A DNA stretch of 10,603 bases from an uncultured Senegalimassilia sp. (GTDB lineage Bacteria; Actinomycetota; Coriobacteriia; Coriobacteriales; Eggerthellaceae), in contig NZ_CAKTYH010000070.1 of NCBI RefSeq assembly GCF_934632265.1, positions 1 through 10,603 on the forward strand. Reading direction: 5' to 3'. Made by a program: the position numbers and the translations under genes. Positions 1 to 6,512 of this stretch are shown one piece after another. Under the pieces are notes generated by a model. It made no database searches, was not told the DNA's origin, and was given only the letters and a program-made list of their open reading frames with translations. Each line of letters opens with the position of its first letter. Position 1 is the first letter of the stretch.

Positions 1-638
1 AGCATACCGACCTGGGAAGCGGTATGCGCATCGCCATGCGCGACCTTGAGATCCGCGGCGCCGGCAGCCTGATGGGCGCCGAACAGTCGGGCAACATGTC
101 CGCCGTCGGCTTCGACCTGTTCGCCCAGATGCTCGGTGCGGCCGTGAACGCCACGCGTGAAGGCGACCTGAAGGCCGCCGAGGGCCTGCCGCCGGCGCTG
201 TCCGATATCACGGTGAACCTGCCGGGGCGCGCGTACCTGTCCGAGGAATACGTGCCCGAGGCCGACGAGCGGGTGCTGTGGTACCGCAAGATCGCCAGCG
301 CCGCAACCGTGGGCGCCGTGGAGGACATCTACAACGATTTGGCGGGCAAGCGTCCCGACATGCCGCAGGAGGCGCAGAACCTGTTCGAGAAGGCGCGCAT
401 CAAAGCGTTCGCCAACGAGCATCACATCAAAACCGTGTCGGTGGTGGCAGGCAAGCTGGTGGTCGAGCCGATCGACATCCCGCGCGACAAGATGACCCCT
501 TTGCGCCGTGCGGGCGGCCGCTATCTGTCCGACAAGCGCAAGCTGCAGCTGCCGCTGAAGTATTTCCGCCTCACGGAAAAGGGCAACCTGTTCGCCCCCG
601 TGGCCAAGTTCCTGAGGGAAATGAACGGCGAGGAGTAG
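1..638 (+). CDS. mfd: Transcription-repair coupling factor Mfd, C-terminal part (5' end outside window)
   Basis: Mfd is a cytoplasmic ATP-driven translocase that removes RNA polymerase stalled at DNA lesions and recruits UvrA for nucleotide excision repair. The reading frame is open from the window edge (first whole codon at 3) and ends with TAG at 636-638, leaving about 211 residues. It opens with TDLGSGMRIAMRDLEIRGAG, the conserved end of the RecG-like translocation module. The regulatory C-terminal (TRCF/D7) domain follows, with the typical stretches LPGRAYLSEEYVPEADERV and KMTPLRRAGG. An internal ATG at 24 lies within the conserved motif and is not a real start. The helicase motifs, polymerase-binding domain and UvrB-like domains must lie upstream of the window. 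The next gene is convergent, so this gene ends its transcription unit. Family assignment is secure. Confidence 0.95.
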   Translation, partial: HTDLGSGMRIAMRDLEIRGAGSLMGAEQSGNMSAVGFDLFAQMLGAAVNATREGDLKAAEGLPPALSDITVNLPGRAYLSEEYVPEADERVLWYRKIASAATVGAVEDIYNDLAGKRPDMPQEAQNLFEKARIKAFANEHHIKTVSVVAGKLVVEPIDIPRDKMTPLRRAGGRYLSDKRKLQLPLKYFRLTEKGNLFAPVAKFLREMNGEE

Positions 639-664
639 CGTTCGGGGCGTGCCGGGCAAAGGGG

Positions 665-755
665 GGAGAGCGCTCGGAAGGCGGGTCGATGAGGCGGTCC
701 GCGCCGCCGCTAGGCGGGTCACCCTTGCGCCTGGCCACTTGGGCGGGCGCTCTCC
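665..755. terminator. Long-range inverted repeat between convergent genes, possible terminator region
   Basis: The 119-nt gap between the mfd stop and the end of the convergent fusion gene holds GGAGAGCGC (665-673) and its exact reverse complement GCGCTCTCC (747-755), 73 nt apart. A smaller hairpin is nested inside (GGCGG 693-697, CCGCC 704-708). The heptamer GCGGGTC also occurs twice (681-687 and 714-720). There is no T-tract. The location suits bidirectional termination, but the long loop makes this a weak call. Confidence 0.3.
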
Positions 756-757
756 GA

Positions 758-2761
758 TCACCTCATCGCGTCAAGGTAGCGCTCGACGTCGTCGACAAGG
801 GACGCAAGCCGTACGGCGCCGATCATGGGGGCGGCTTTGCGGGCAAGCAGGCCGGGCTTGTACACGATCATGGTGACGGTCTCGTCAGCATATATGCGGG
901 GCAGGGCGGCATCGCCGGTTTGCGCCGAGACGCCGGAGGCGACGTCGGCTGCTATGGTAAACGGCGCGTCCTTCGCCTTGCCTGCCGCCTTCGCATGAGC
1001 GGGTATGTGCTTGCCGGCTTGCGCATGCCGCGCGCCGCCTATCCGCTTGCGGGCTAGCTTGCCGTGGAATCGTCGGCGGTTCGCAAGCTGAATCCAGGTG
1101 GCATACGGTTCGCGTACCTGCATGCCGGAAAAGCCCGTGCCAAGGATGGCGTCCACCACGCCGCTGGTGCGATCGAGCTCGCGCGACAGCTCCTCGGGCG
1201 TCGGCGCGACCATCACGGCAAGCGGCCATCCGTGCGCCTCGGCGGCCGTCATCGCCTCAAGCGCGGCGGTTCGCGCAGGCTCGGCGGAAAGCTGCTCGGG
1301 CGGTCGCGGGCAGGCAAGCGAAACGGGCCACCCGGCTTGCGCGAGCGCGCGCCCGCACACCCAGCCATCTCCGCCGTTGTTGCCGCTTCCCGTCAAGATC
1401 AAGATCGGCGCCGGGTCGGGAACCCACGAGCGCATCTGGTCGGCTATGGCGCACCCGGCTCGTTCCATCAAGGCGCCCAGCGATGTGCCGTCGGCCGCTA
1501 TCCGCCGCTCCAGCTCGCCCACCTTCTCCACATCAAGCACGTGCGTGCGCTCGCGGATCTGCTTGATGCCGTCCTCGGTCATGATGCGGGTGTCGCTGAT
1601 CAGCCCGTTGAGCATGATGAACGGGGCCTGCCCGCGCCAGGCCCGCCAAGCGCGCACGGCAAGCGTGGCCGCCCATGCAAGAACGCCAGCGCACCATATA
1701 AGGGTCAACGCCGTCTTGTCGTGCACGCACAGTGACGCGAGCGCGCGAAGCTCGGCGGGGGTGGTGGGGATATCGTCCACGCCGGCAACCAGCCCGAACG
1801 CCCATGCGGGCAGCAGCACGAGGGCGAACAAGGTGGCGTAGCGGCAGAGGATCTGCCTGCCGGATGCGGGCGCGGCGTCGGGTCGCACGATGCGCAGGCG
1901 CAACAGCTTTTGAGCCGGCGTCCGGCCATGCGTGATAACGGGGAACAAGGCGAACACCGCCGCGATGGCCGCGCATTCGCACGCCCAGAACGTGGCGTGC
2001 TCGATGCCGAAGCCGGCAAGCAGCCGGCTGCCGTTCACGGCATGCACGGCAAGGAAGCAACATGCCGCAAGCACCTGCGAAAGCACTAGGTCGAGGCCGA
2101 ACGTCAGCGCGCGTCGCGTCGCGGACGCGGTCGTTCCGCGCTCGGCGGCATGCCGCGCTGCCACGCGTACGTCGGGCAGGACGCGCATGACGGGGCCGGC
2201 AAGCCAGAACCCGACCATGCATCCCAGCGTATTCGTCATCAAATCGTCCACGTCGAAAAGCCTATAGGGGTGCTCATAGATGCCCCAGATGCCGGTGAGC
2301 TGAGTGGTCTCGAACGACAGCGTCACGCAAAAGCCGATCATGAGCGCCTGCCACCAAGGCCGGTGGAAGTAGTAGCGCAGGTACGCGCCAAGCGGCACCA
2401 GCAACAGCACGTTGAAAAACGCCTCGTACATATACGGGTCGCAGATGGCGGCAAGCCAGGTGGAGGGGTCGTCGAGCCGCGCGCTGGTCTCGGCTAGAAA
2501 CGAGCGCACGAACTGGAACGGCACCAGCTGCGGCGTCTGCGCGTACGCGACCACCGCCGTGCGGTCCGCCGGAAGCGGCAGCAGAACCAGGAAGTATGCG
2601 CACATCAGGTAGAACACGAACGAGTACACCGCCGCGGCGTGGAGCCACGGCACGCTTCCCACCTTGCGATACTTGTAAATCATAAAGGGCGCGGTGATGA
2701 GCGCCGCGATCAGCGGGAACAGCAGGACCGGCGTGGTTATGGGCATAACGAACTTCGACAT
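758..2761 (-). CDS. VanZ-RDD-NnrE fusion protein (membrane domains plus NAD(P)H-hydrate epimerase domain)
   Basis: A 667-residue protein in three parts. Residues about 5-195 look like a VanZ-family membrane domain: several hydrophobic helices (about 8-28, 42-62, 112-130, 138-156, 176-192), SFETTQL at 149-155 and DVDDLMTNTLG at 170-180. Residues about 215-375 resemble an RDD domain, with RRALTFGLDLVL near 216 and HGRTPAQKLLRLRIV at 278-292. Residues about 396-667 are a YjeF_N/NnrE domain, with the Gly-rich GSGNNGGDG at 458-466, VVDAILGTGFSG at 535-546 and DVASGV at 606-611. NnrE enzymes epimerise damaged, hydrated NAD(P)H so that the dehydratase NnrD can repair it; no NnrD domain is present. 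An arginine/lysine/histidine-rich insertion (about 562-600) precedes DVASGV. The start is ATG at 2761, with AAAGGAGA (2770-2777) 8 nt upstream. Internal ATG codons near 1615 and 1582 lack good SD motifs, so one continuous polypeptide is the simplest reading. VanZ and RDD functions are poorly defined. Confidence 0.85.
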   Translation of the reverse strand: MSKFVMPITTPVLLFPLIAALITAPFMIYKYRKVGSVPWLHAAAVYSFVFYLMCAYFLVLLPLPADRTAVVAYAQTPQLVPFQFVRSFLAETSARLDDPSTWLAAICDPYMYEAFFNVLLLVPLGAYLRYYFHRPWWQALMIGFCVTLSFETTQLTGIWGIYEHPYRLFDVDDLMTNTLGCMVGFWLAGPVMRVLPDVRVAARHAAERGTTASATRRALTFGLDLVLSQVLAACCFLAVHAVNGSRLLAGFGIEHATFWACECAAIAAVFALFPVITHGRTPAQKLLRLRIVRPDAAPASGRQILCRYATLFALVLLPAWAFGLVAGVDDIPTTPAELRALASLCVHDKTALTLIWCAGVLAWAATLAVRAWRAWRGQAPFIMLNGLISDTRIMTEDGIKQIRERTHVLDVEKVGELERRIAADGTSLGALMERAGCAIADQMRSWVPDPAPILILTGSGNNGGDGWVCGRALAQAGWPVSLACPRPPEQLSAEPARTAALEAMTAAEAHGWPLAVMVAPTPEELSRELDRTSGVVDAILGTGFSGMQVREPYATWIQLANRRRFHGKLARKRIGGARHAQAGKHIPAHAKAAGKAKDAPFTIAADVASGVSAQTGDAALPRIYADETVTMIVYKPGLLARKAAPMIGAVRLASLVDDVERYLDAMR

Positions 2762-2783
2762 GTCCGCAATCTCCTTTCATTGC

Positions 2784-2802
2784 CGCGGTCTATGGGGCCG
2801 CG
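2784..2802 (-). other. Small hairpin in the gap upstream of the VanZ-RDD-NnrE gene
   Basis: The 135-nt gap between two minus-strand genes (2762-2896) holds the SD of the downstream gene and two modest GC-rich inverted repeats: CGCGG/CCGCG (2784-2788 and 2798-2802), and GCCGG/CCGGC around 2867-2883. No clear promoter hexamers or T-tract are visible. The two genes could be co-transcribed. The hairpins may be incidental in GC-rich DNA. Confidence 0.25.
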
Positions 2803-2896
2803 CGGGCTGACGGCTCGTTCGCGATCATCGGCCTGCAAGGGCTTTGAAGCAGATGGATGCTCGCCGCCGGCTTCGGCCCGGCATGGCCTCTCCCGG

Positions 2897-3367
2897 TCAG
2901 CGGCTTTGCTCGAGCTTGAGCAAAGCGCCGCGCACGCGTGCGGGTTTCCCCTCGCCCCATGGCTGGCCGTTGGCGCGGACCAGGCGGTGAAGCGGCACCG
3001 CGATGGCGAACGGGCACGCGCGCACCGCGGCGCCAACGGCGCGATGCGCGCCGGCGTGCCCGATGCGGCAGGCGATATCGGCGGCCGTGGCGGTCTGCGC
3101 GTAGGGGATGTCGGCCACCGCGTTCCACACCTGTTGTTGAAACGGCGTGCCGCAGGGGCCGAGCGGCAGGGTGAACGATGTACGTTTGCCGGCCAGGTAC
3201 TCCTGCACCTGCGTTGCCGCCTTGTTGGTCAGCGCGCTTGGGGCGCACGTGCCCGCAAGCGCCGTCTTCCCCAAGACGATGCGCGTGATGGCCCGCCCGT
3301 TGGCCGCCACGGTGATGGGGCCGGCGGGGGTGAAGTAGCTGTAATATGTCGGGCCGTTGCCGTCCAT
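2897..3367 (-). CDS. O6-alkylguanine-DNA alkyltransferase homologue lacking the catalytic cysteine (ATL-like)
   Basis: A 156-residue protein with the fold signature of methylated-DNA-protein-cysteine methyltransferases (Ogt/MGMT). It has a small N-terminal domain (about 1-65), then TPFQQQVWNAVADIPYAQT (74-92) and HRAVGAAVRACPFAIAVPLHR (108-128, usual RAVG..NP....PCHR). In active enzymes the Cys of PCHR takes the alkyl group from O6-alkylguanine. Here that position is Leu126 (codon CTT at 2992-2990), giving PLHR. The partner Asn just upstream is Cys118, and the Glu near the C-terminus appears to be Gly147. Tyr89 and Arg109, which match the DNA-binding Tyr and the arginine finger, remain. Suicidal alkyl transfer is therefore unlikely. 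Alkyltransferase-like (ATL) proteins, which bind alkylated DNA and flag it for excision repair, usually have Trp at this position, so Leu is unusual. The start is ATG with AAAGG 6 nt upstream and a TATAAT element behind it. The frame is intact, so this is not an obvious pseudogene. Confidence 0.82.
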   Translation of the reverse strand: MDGNGPTYYSYFTPAGPITVAANGRAITRIVLGKTALAGTCAPSALTNKAATQVQEYLAGKRTSFTLPLGPCGTPFQQQVWNAVADIPYAQTATAADIACRIGHAGAHRAVGAAVRACPFAIAVPLHRLVRANGQPWGEGKPARVRGALLKLEQSR

Positions 3368-3394
3368 GAGGCACCTTTCTCTATTCTTGTCAGC

Positions 3395-3400
3395 ATTATA
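3395..3400 (-). promoter_or_regulatory. -10 element for the alkyltransferase-like gene
   Basis: On the minus strand this reads TATAAT, a perfect -10 hexamer in otherwise GC-rich DNA. It lies 27 nt upstream of the ATG at 3367, giving a leader of roughly 20 nt. No consensus -35 is visible about 17 bp upstream. Confidence 0.55.
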
Positions 3401-3443
3401 TGCCCGCCGCGCACGCGCCGCCGCCGCCTTAGGCCAGGTGCGG

Positions 3444-3449
3444 TAGAAT
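3444..3449 (+). promoter_or_regulatory. -10 element for rpe / cysteine desulfurase
   Basis: TAGAAT lies 40 nt before the GTG start of rpe, with no good -35 match upstream. It and the opposing TATAAT at 3395-3400 sit back to back in the 122-nt divergent region, which is compatible with independent promoters. Confidence 0.45.
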
Positions 3450-3477
3450 ACGCACAGAACCTAAGAGCTTGGAAGGG

Positions 3478-3483
3478 AAGGGG
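3478..3483 (+). promoter_or_regulatory. Ribosome binding site fixing the GTG start of rpe
   Basis: AAGGGG lies 6 nt before GTG at 3490. An in-frame TTG at 3469 lies upstream of this motif and would add seven residues with no family similarity, so GTG at 3490 is preferred. Confidence 0.7.
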
Positions 3484-3489
3484 CCAAAC

Positions 3490-4194
3490 GTGTTCCAACC
3501 GGTTAAAATCGCGCCGTCCATCTTGTCGGCGGACTTCATGAACCTGCAGCGCGACATCGCGGCAATCGAGGCCGGCGGTGCCGGCTATGTCCACGTTGAC
3601 GTCATGGACGGCCATTTCGTGCCGAACCTCACCATGGGCGTGCCCGTGGTCAAGCAGCTGAAGAAGATCACCGACATGCCGCTCGACGTGCATCTGATGA
3701 TCTCGAACCCGCTTGAGCAGCTGCCATGGTTCCTCGAGGCGGGCGCCGATATCGTCACCGTGCACGCCGAGGCCGCCGCGGGCTATCAGCTCGAGCGCGC
3801 CGTCGAGATGATCCATGCTGCCGGCGCCAAGGCCGCCGCGTCCGTCAAGCCCCATACCCCCGTCGAGGTGCTCGCCCCGGTGATGGCGCAGCTCGACATG
3901 GTGCTCATCATGTCCGTGGAACCCGGCTTCTCCGGCCAAAGCTACATCGAGGGCTCCGAGCGCAAGGTGGCGCGCACGGTGGAGCTCGCCCGCGCGGTGG
4001 GCGCGTCCCCGCTTATCGAGGTCGACGGCGGCATCGGCGTGAAAACCGCTCCGCTCGTGGCGGCTGCAGGCGCCGATGTGCTCGTGTGCGGCTCGGCCGT
4101 GTGCGGCGCCGACGACCCTGCGGCGGCCATCGCGCAGGTCACGCAGGCTGCCGAGGCGGCACGCATCGCCGTGCTGGAATCCAAGGAGGCGTAA
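3490..4194 (+). CDS. rpe: Ribulose-phosphate 3-epimerase
   Basis: A cytoplasmic TIM-barrel enzyme that interconverts D-ribulose 5-phosphate and D-xylulose 5-phosphate in the pentose phosphate pathway. The 234 residues match the usual family length. Visible family motifs are KIAPSILSADF (6-16), VHVDVMDGHFVPN (34-46), DVHLMI (66-71), SVEPGFSGQ (142-150), EVDGGIG (177-183) and the phosphate-binding VCGSAV (199-204). The metal ligands expected in Rpe correspond to His35, Asp37, His68 and Asp179, with Asp37 and Asp179 also the acid/base pair; all are present. A GTG start is chosen on its SD. The cysteine desulfurase gene begins 7 nt after the TAA stop, so the two are almost certainly co-transcribed and possibly translationally coupled. 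No other pentose-phosphate genes are nearby. Confidence 0.96.
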   Translation: MFQPVKIAPSILSADFMNLQRDIAAIEAGGAGYVHVDVMDGHFVPNLTMGVPVVKQLKKITDMPLDVHLMISNPLEQLPWFLEAGADIVTVHAEAAAGYQLERAVEMIHAAGAKAAASVKPHTPVEVLAPVMAQLDMVLIMSVEPGFSGQSYIEGSERKVARTVELARAVGASPLIEVDGGIGVKTAPLVAAAGADVLVCGSAVCGADDPAAAIAQVTQAAEAARIAVLESKEA

Positions 4195-4201
4195 GGCTCC
4201 C

Positions 4202-5410
4202 ATGGTGGCGAAGGTTCCGCAAAACTACGTATACCTCGACTATGCGGCAACGGCCCCGCTGTGCGAGGAGGCAGCCGAGGCCATGGCGCCCTACATGGTG
4301 CCCGGCCGCGCCAACATCGCCTTCGGCGGTAACGCCAACAGCCTGCACATCCCCGGCCGCGCGGCGTTCTCCGCGCTCGAGGATGCCCGTCGTGCCATCG
4401 CGCGTGCCTTGGGCGCCGCGCGCCCCGACGAGGTGGTCCTCACCAGCGGCGCCACCGAGGCCGACAACGCAGGCGTCATCGGCCTGGCGCAGGCGGCGGC
4501 CCACGCCCGACGCCTCGGCGGCGCGGGCAGCGCCCAGCCGCACGTGGTGGTCAGCGCCATCGAGCACGATGCGGTGCTGGCCCCGGCCAAGCGCCTCGAG
4601 CAGCTGGGCTTCTCGGTCACGCGTGTGCAGCCCGACCGCAACGGCTTCATAACCACCGCCGCGCTCGAGCGGGTCATGTGCCCCGAAACGGTGCTCGTCA
4701 GCATTATGGCGGCGAACTCCGAGGTCGGCTCGGTGCAGCCCGTGGCCGAGCTTGCCCGCACGGCGCACGCCGCCGGCGCGCTGTTCCACGCCGATGCCAC
4801 GCAGGCGCTTGGCAAAGTGCCCGTCAACGTGGTCGATTGGGGCTGCGACGCCGCATCGTTTTCCGCTCACAAGGTGGGCGGTCCGAAGGGCGTCGGCGCG
4901 CTGTACGTGAAAAACCGCACCCCCTTCGACGCCTTCATGCTCGGCGGCGGCCAGGAGGCAGGTCGTCGCAGCGGCACGCAGAACGTCTGCGGCGCGGCGG
5001 GTTTCGCCGCGGCCATCCAGGCAGCCCAGGAAAAGCAGGCTGCCGAGCAGGCGCGTCTGGGCGATCTTCGCGACAAGCTCTACGCCGCGCTTGCCGCAAA
5101 ACCCGGCGTCCGTCCCACGGTGCAGGTCGCGCCGGGCTCGCAGGATTACCTGCCCAACATCGTGCACGTGCTGGTCGACGCCCTGGAAAGCGAAACGCTC
5201 ATCCTGCGCTTCGATATGCGCGGCTTCGGCGTTTCGGGCGGGTCGGCTTGCAGCTCGCATTCGCTTGAGCCCAGCCACGTGCTGCGCGCCATCGGCATCG
5301 ACGCGGATGCCGCCCACGGTGCGCTGCGCATCTCCATGGGCCGCTACACCACGGCCGAGGACGTTCAGGCGTTCCTGGACGCCATCGACTCGGTTTTGAA
5401 CTGGGAATAG
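4202..5410 (+). CDS. Cysteine desulfurase (NifS/IscS family, class V aminotransferase fold)
   Basis: A PLP-dependent cytoplasmic enzyme that takes sulfur from L-cysteine, releasing alanine and leaving a protein persulfide that supplies Fe-S cluster assembly or tRNA thiolation. The 402 residues are normal length. The N-terminal YLDYAATAPL (11-20) is typical. TSGATEADNAGV (81-92) and HADAT (196-200) are PLP-pocket motifs. SFSAHKVGGPKGVGALYV (219-236) carries the PLP Lys224. GGGQEAGRRSGTQN (248-261) is NifS-like. SGGSACSSHSLEPSHVLRA (345-363) carries the catalytic Cys350 on the long mobile loop of group I enzymes. The start is ATG at 4202 with AAGGAGG (4183-4189) inside the rpe tail, a rather long 12-nt spacing; GTG at 4205 is the next codon. 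No IscU/NifU scaffold or mnmA gene lies beside it, so the sulfur acceptor cannot be told from this window. Confidence 0.94.
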   Translation: MVAKVPQNYVYLDYAATAPLCEEAAEAMAPYMVPGRANIAFGGNANSLHIPGRAAFSALEDARRAIARALGAARPDEVVLTSGATEADNAGVIGLAQAAAHARRLGGAGSAQPHVVVSAIEHDAVLAPAKRLEQLGFSVTRVQPDRNGFITTAALERVMCPETVLVSIMAANSEVGSVQPVAELARTAHAAGALFHADATQALGKVPVNVVDWGCDAASFSAHKVGGPKGVGALYVKNRTPFDAFMLGGGQEAGRRSGTQNVCGAAGFAAAIQAAQEKQAAEQARLGDLRDKLYAALAAKPGVRPTVQVAPGSQDYLPNIVHVLVDALESETLILRFDMRGFGVSGGSACSSHSLEPSHVLRAIGIDADAAHGALRISMGRYTTAEDVQAFLDAIDSVLNWE

Positions 5411-5419
5411 GGAATCGCT

Positions 5420-5443
5420 CGGGGCTGCCGGAAGGCGGCCCCG
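5420..5443 (+). terminator. Hairpin terminator after the cysteine desulfurase gene
   Basis: A 10-bp stem (5420-5429 with 5434-5443, one G-T wobble) is closed by a GGAA (GNRA) tetraloop, 10 nt after the TAG stop. No T-run follows, as is common for terminators in high-GC actinobacteria. It could also be a 3'-end stabilising structure. Confidence 0.6.
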
Positions 5444-5499
5444 ACTAGGTTCGACCCACCGATGGCCCGGTGTGCGCAGGTTTGCGCCGTCGCGCATCG

Positions 5500-5577
5500 C
5501 CTGCGGCAGGTGCCCTGCGACGCCGCGCCCGCCAAGCGAGCCTGCCGGCTCGTAAGCTGCCGCATCTCGTCGGCAGC
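5500..5577 (+). promoter_or_regulatory. Stem-loop-rich leader upstream of the PHP phosphatase gene
   Basis: Three consecutive inverted repeats lie in the non-coding gap: GCAGG/CCTGC (5506-5510, 5514-5518; 3-nt loop), CGAGCC/GGCTCG (5537-5542, 5547-5552; 4-nt loop) and GCTGCCG/CGGCAGC (5556-5562, 5571-5577; 8-nt loop). The last ends 13 nt before the SD. CGGCAG at 5504-5509 could instead pair with CTGCCG at 5542-5547 or 5557-5562, so competing folds are possible. I do not recognise a known riboswitch or T-box motif. No clear promoter is seen in 5444-5600. Confidence 0.35.
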
Positions 5578-5600
5578 GCCTTATAACGAGAGGAGACCGC

Positions 5601-6413
5601 ATGGAACTGGTAACCATGCACACGCATACGAACTACACCGGTCACGGTCACGGCACCGTCGCCGAGCTGGTCGATGCCGCCGCTGCCGCCAAGCTCGGCG
5701 CCATCGCCGTCACCGAGCATTACCCTATGTCGGCGGCTATGGACCCCGATAACATCGTCTCCATGGCGTGGGATCGCCTGCCCGACTACCTCATCGACAT
5801 CGCCGCAGCGGCCGCCGCGCATCCCGAGATGCAGGTCGTCCCCGGCTGCGAGGTCGACTGGCTCGGCGCGCAGGAGGGCCGCGACTTTTCCGCGCTCGAC
5901 TTCTCCAACTTCATCCACGTGCTCGGCAGCGTGCATTATCTTGACGGCTGGGCCTTCGACGACCCGGCGCAGGAGGCCCGTTGGCACGATGTGGGCGTCG
6001 ATTCCGTATGGCGCCGCTACTTCGAGGTGTGGTGCCAAGCCGCCAGCTGCACCGACATGCCCTTCACGTGCATGGCGCATCCCGATCTGGTGAAGAAGTT
6101 CGGCTATCGTCCCAGCTTCAATCCCCAGTCGCTCTACGATGAGGCGGCCGAGGCCGTGCAATCGAGCGGCCGCATGGTGGAGGTGAACACCTCGGGGCTT
6201 ACCTATGCGTGCGCCGAGCTGTTCCCCGCGCCCGACCTTCTGCGCACGTTCTGCCGCGCCGGCATCCCGTGCTCCATCGGCACCGATGCGCATGACCCGG
6301 CCGTGGTCGATCGCAACCTCATGCCCGGGCTCGCGGCCATGTACGAGGCGGGCTACCGCTGCGTGACGGTTCCCACGTCCACGGGCGATAGGCGCCAGAT
6401 TGCGCTAGAGTAA
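5601..6413 (+). CDS. PHP-domain phosphoesterase, histidinol-phosphatase (HisJ/HisK) family
   Basis: A 270-residue PHP-family metallo-phosphoesterase, the usual length for the Bacillus-type histidinol phosphatase that converts L-histidinol phosphate to L-histidinol. Metal-site motifs appear in order: MHTHTNYTGHG (6-16, His7/His9), VTEHYP (37-42, His40), GCEVDW (82-87, Glu84), LGSVHYLDGWAFD (108-120, His112), MAHPDL (158-163, His160), EVNTSGL (194-200) and GTDAHD (227-232, Asp229/His231). GSVHYLDGW strongly favours the histidinol-phosphatase branch over DNA-polymerase PHP domains. The start is ATG with AGGAG (5591-5595) 5 nt upstream. It stands alone, with a structured leader before it and a strong hairpin after it. 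No histidine-biosynthesis gene is adjacent, so the physiological substrate is inferred from family only. Confidence 0.88.
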   Translation: MELVTMHTHTNYTGHGHGTVAELVDAAAAAKLGAIAVTEHYPMSAAMDPDNIVSMAWDRLPDYLIDIAAAAAAHPEMQVVPGCEVDWLGAQEGRDFSALDFSNFIHVLGSVHYLDGWAFDDPAQEARWHDVGVDSVWRRYFEVWCQAASCTDMPFTCMAHPDLVKKFGYRPSFNPQSLYDEAAEAVQSSGRMVEVNTSGLTYACAELFPAPDLLRTFCRAGIPCSIGTDAHDPAVVDRNLMPGLAAMYEAGYRCVTVPTSTGDRRQIALE

Positions 6414-6424
6414 AGGCGGCGAAG

Positions 6425-6445
6425 GCCCCGCCGAGGCGGCGGGGC
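6425..6445 (+). terminator. Strong GC hairpin after the PHP gene
   Basis: A perfect 9-bp stem (6425-6433 with 6437-6445) with an AGG triloop begins 12 nt after the TAA stop. There is no T-tract. It probably terminates or insulates transcription before the Nif3-like gene, whose start is about 70 nt downstream. Confidence 0.55.
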
Positions 6446-6512
6446 GAGCGGCGGGGGAACGTGGTCCCGCCGCGCAAAGGGAAGCCTCATCGCATGGAAG
6501 GACTTGATGGAC

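Noticed and set aside
1580..1615. Internal ATG codons that might start a separate NnrE gene
   Set aside because: No SD-like motif precedes either ATG, and there is no stop between the RDD and NnrE parts. I kept one fused gene but noted the alternative.
2897..3367. Alkyltransferase homologue as a pseudogene
   Set aside because: The frame is intact, with start, SD, a TATAAT -10 element and conserved DNA-contact residues, so loss of the Cys alone does not justify a pseudogene call.
3469..3489. Upstream TTG start for rpe
   Set aside because: It lies before the SD motif and adds residues not found in the family. GTG at 3490 has ideal spacing.
5421..5443. CCGGAAGG hairpin resembling the tip of a bacterial SRP RNA
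   Set aside because: The tetraloop is similar, but the asymmetric internal loops and flanking conserved bases of SRP RNA domain IV are missing; the stem is continuous and sits right after a stop codon.
5448..5460. GGTTCGACC, resembling a tRNA T-loop
   Set aside because: No matching T-stem, anticodon arm or acceptor stem can be drawn around it.
4139..5623. Long open frame of nearly 500 codons on the minus strand opposite the cysteine desulfurase gene
   Set aside because: It is a product of GC-rich third positions antisense to a well-conserved enzyme. The translation is rich in Arg, Gly, His and Ala, with no recognisable domain.
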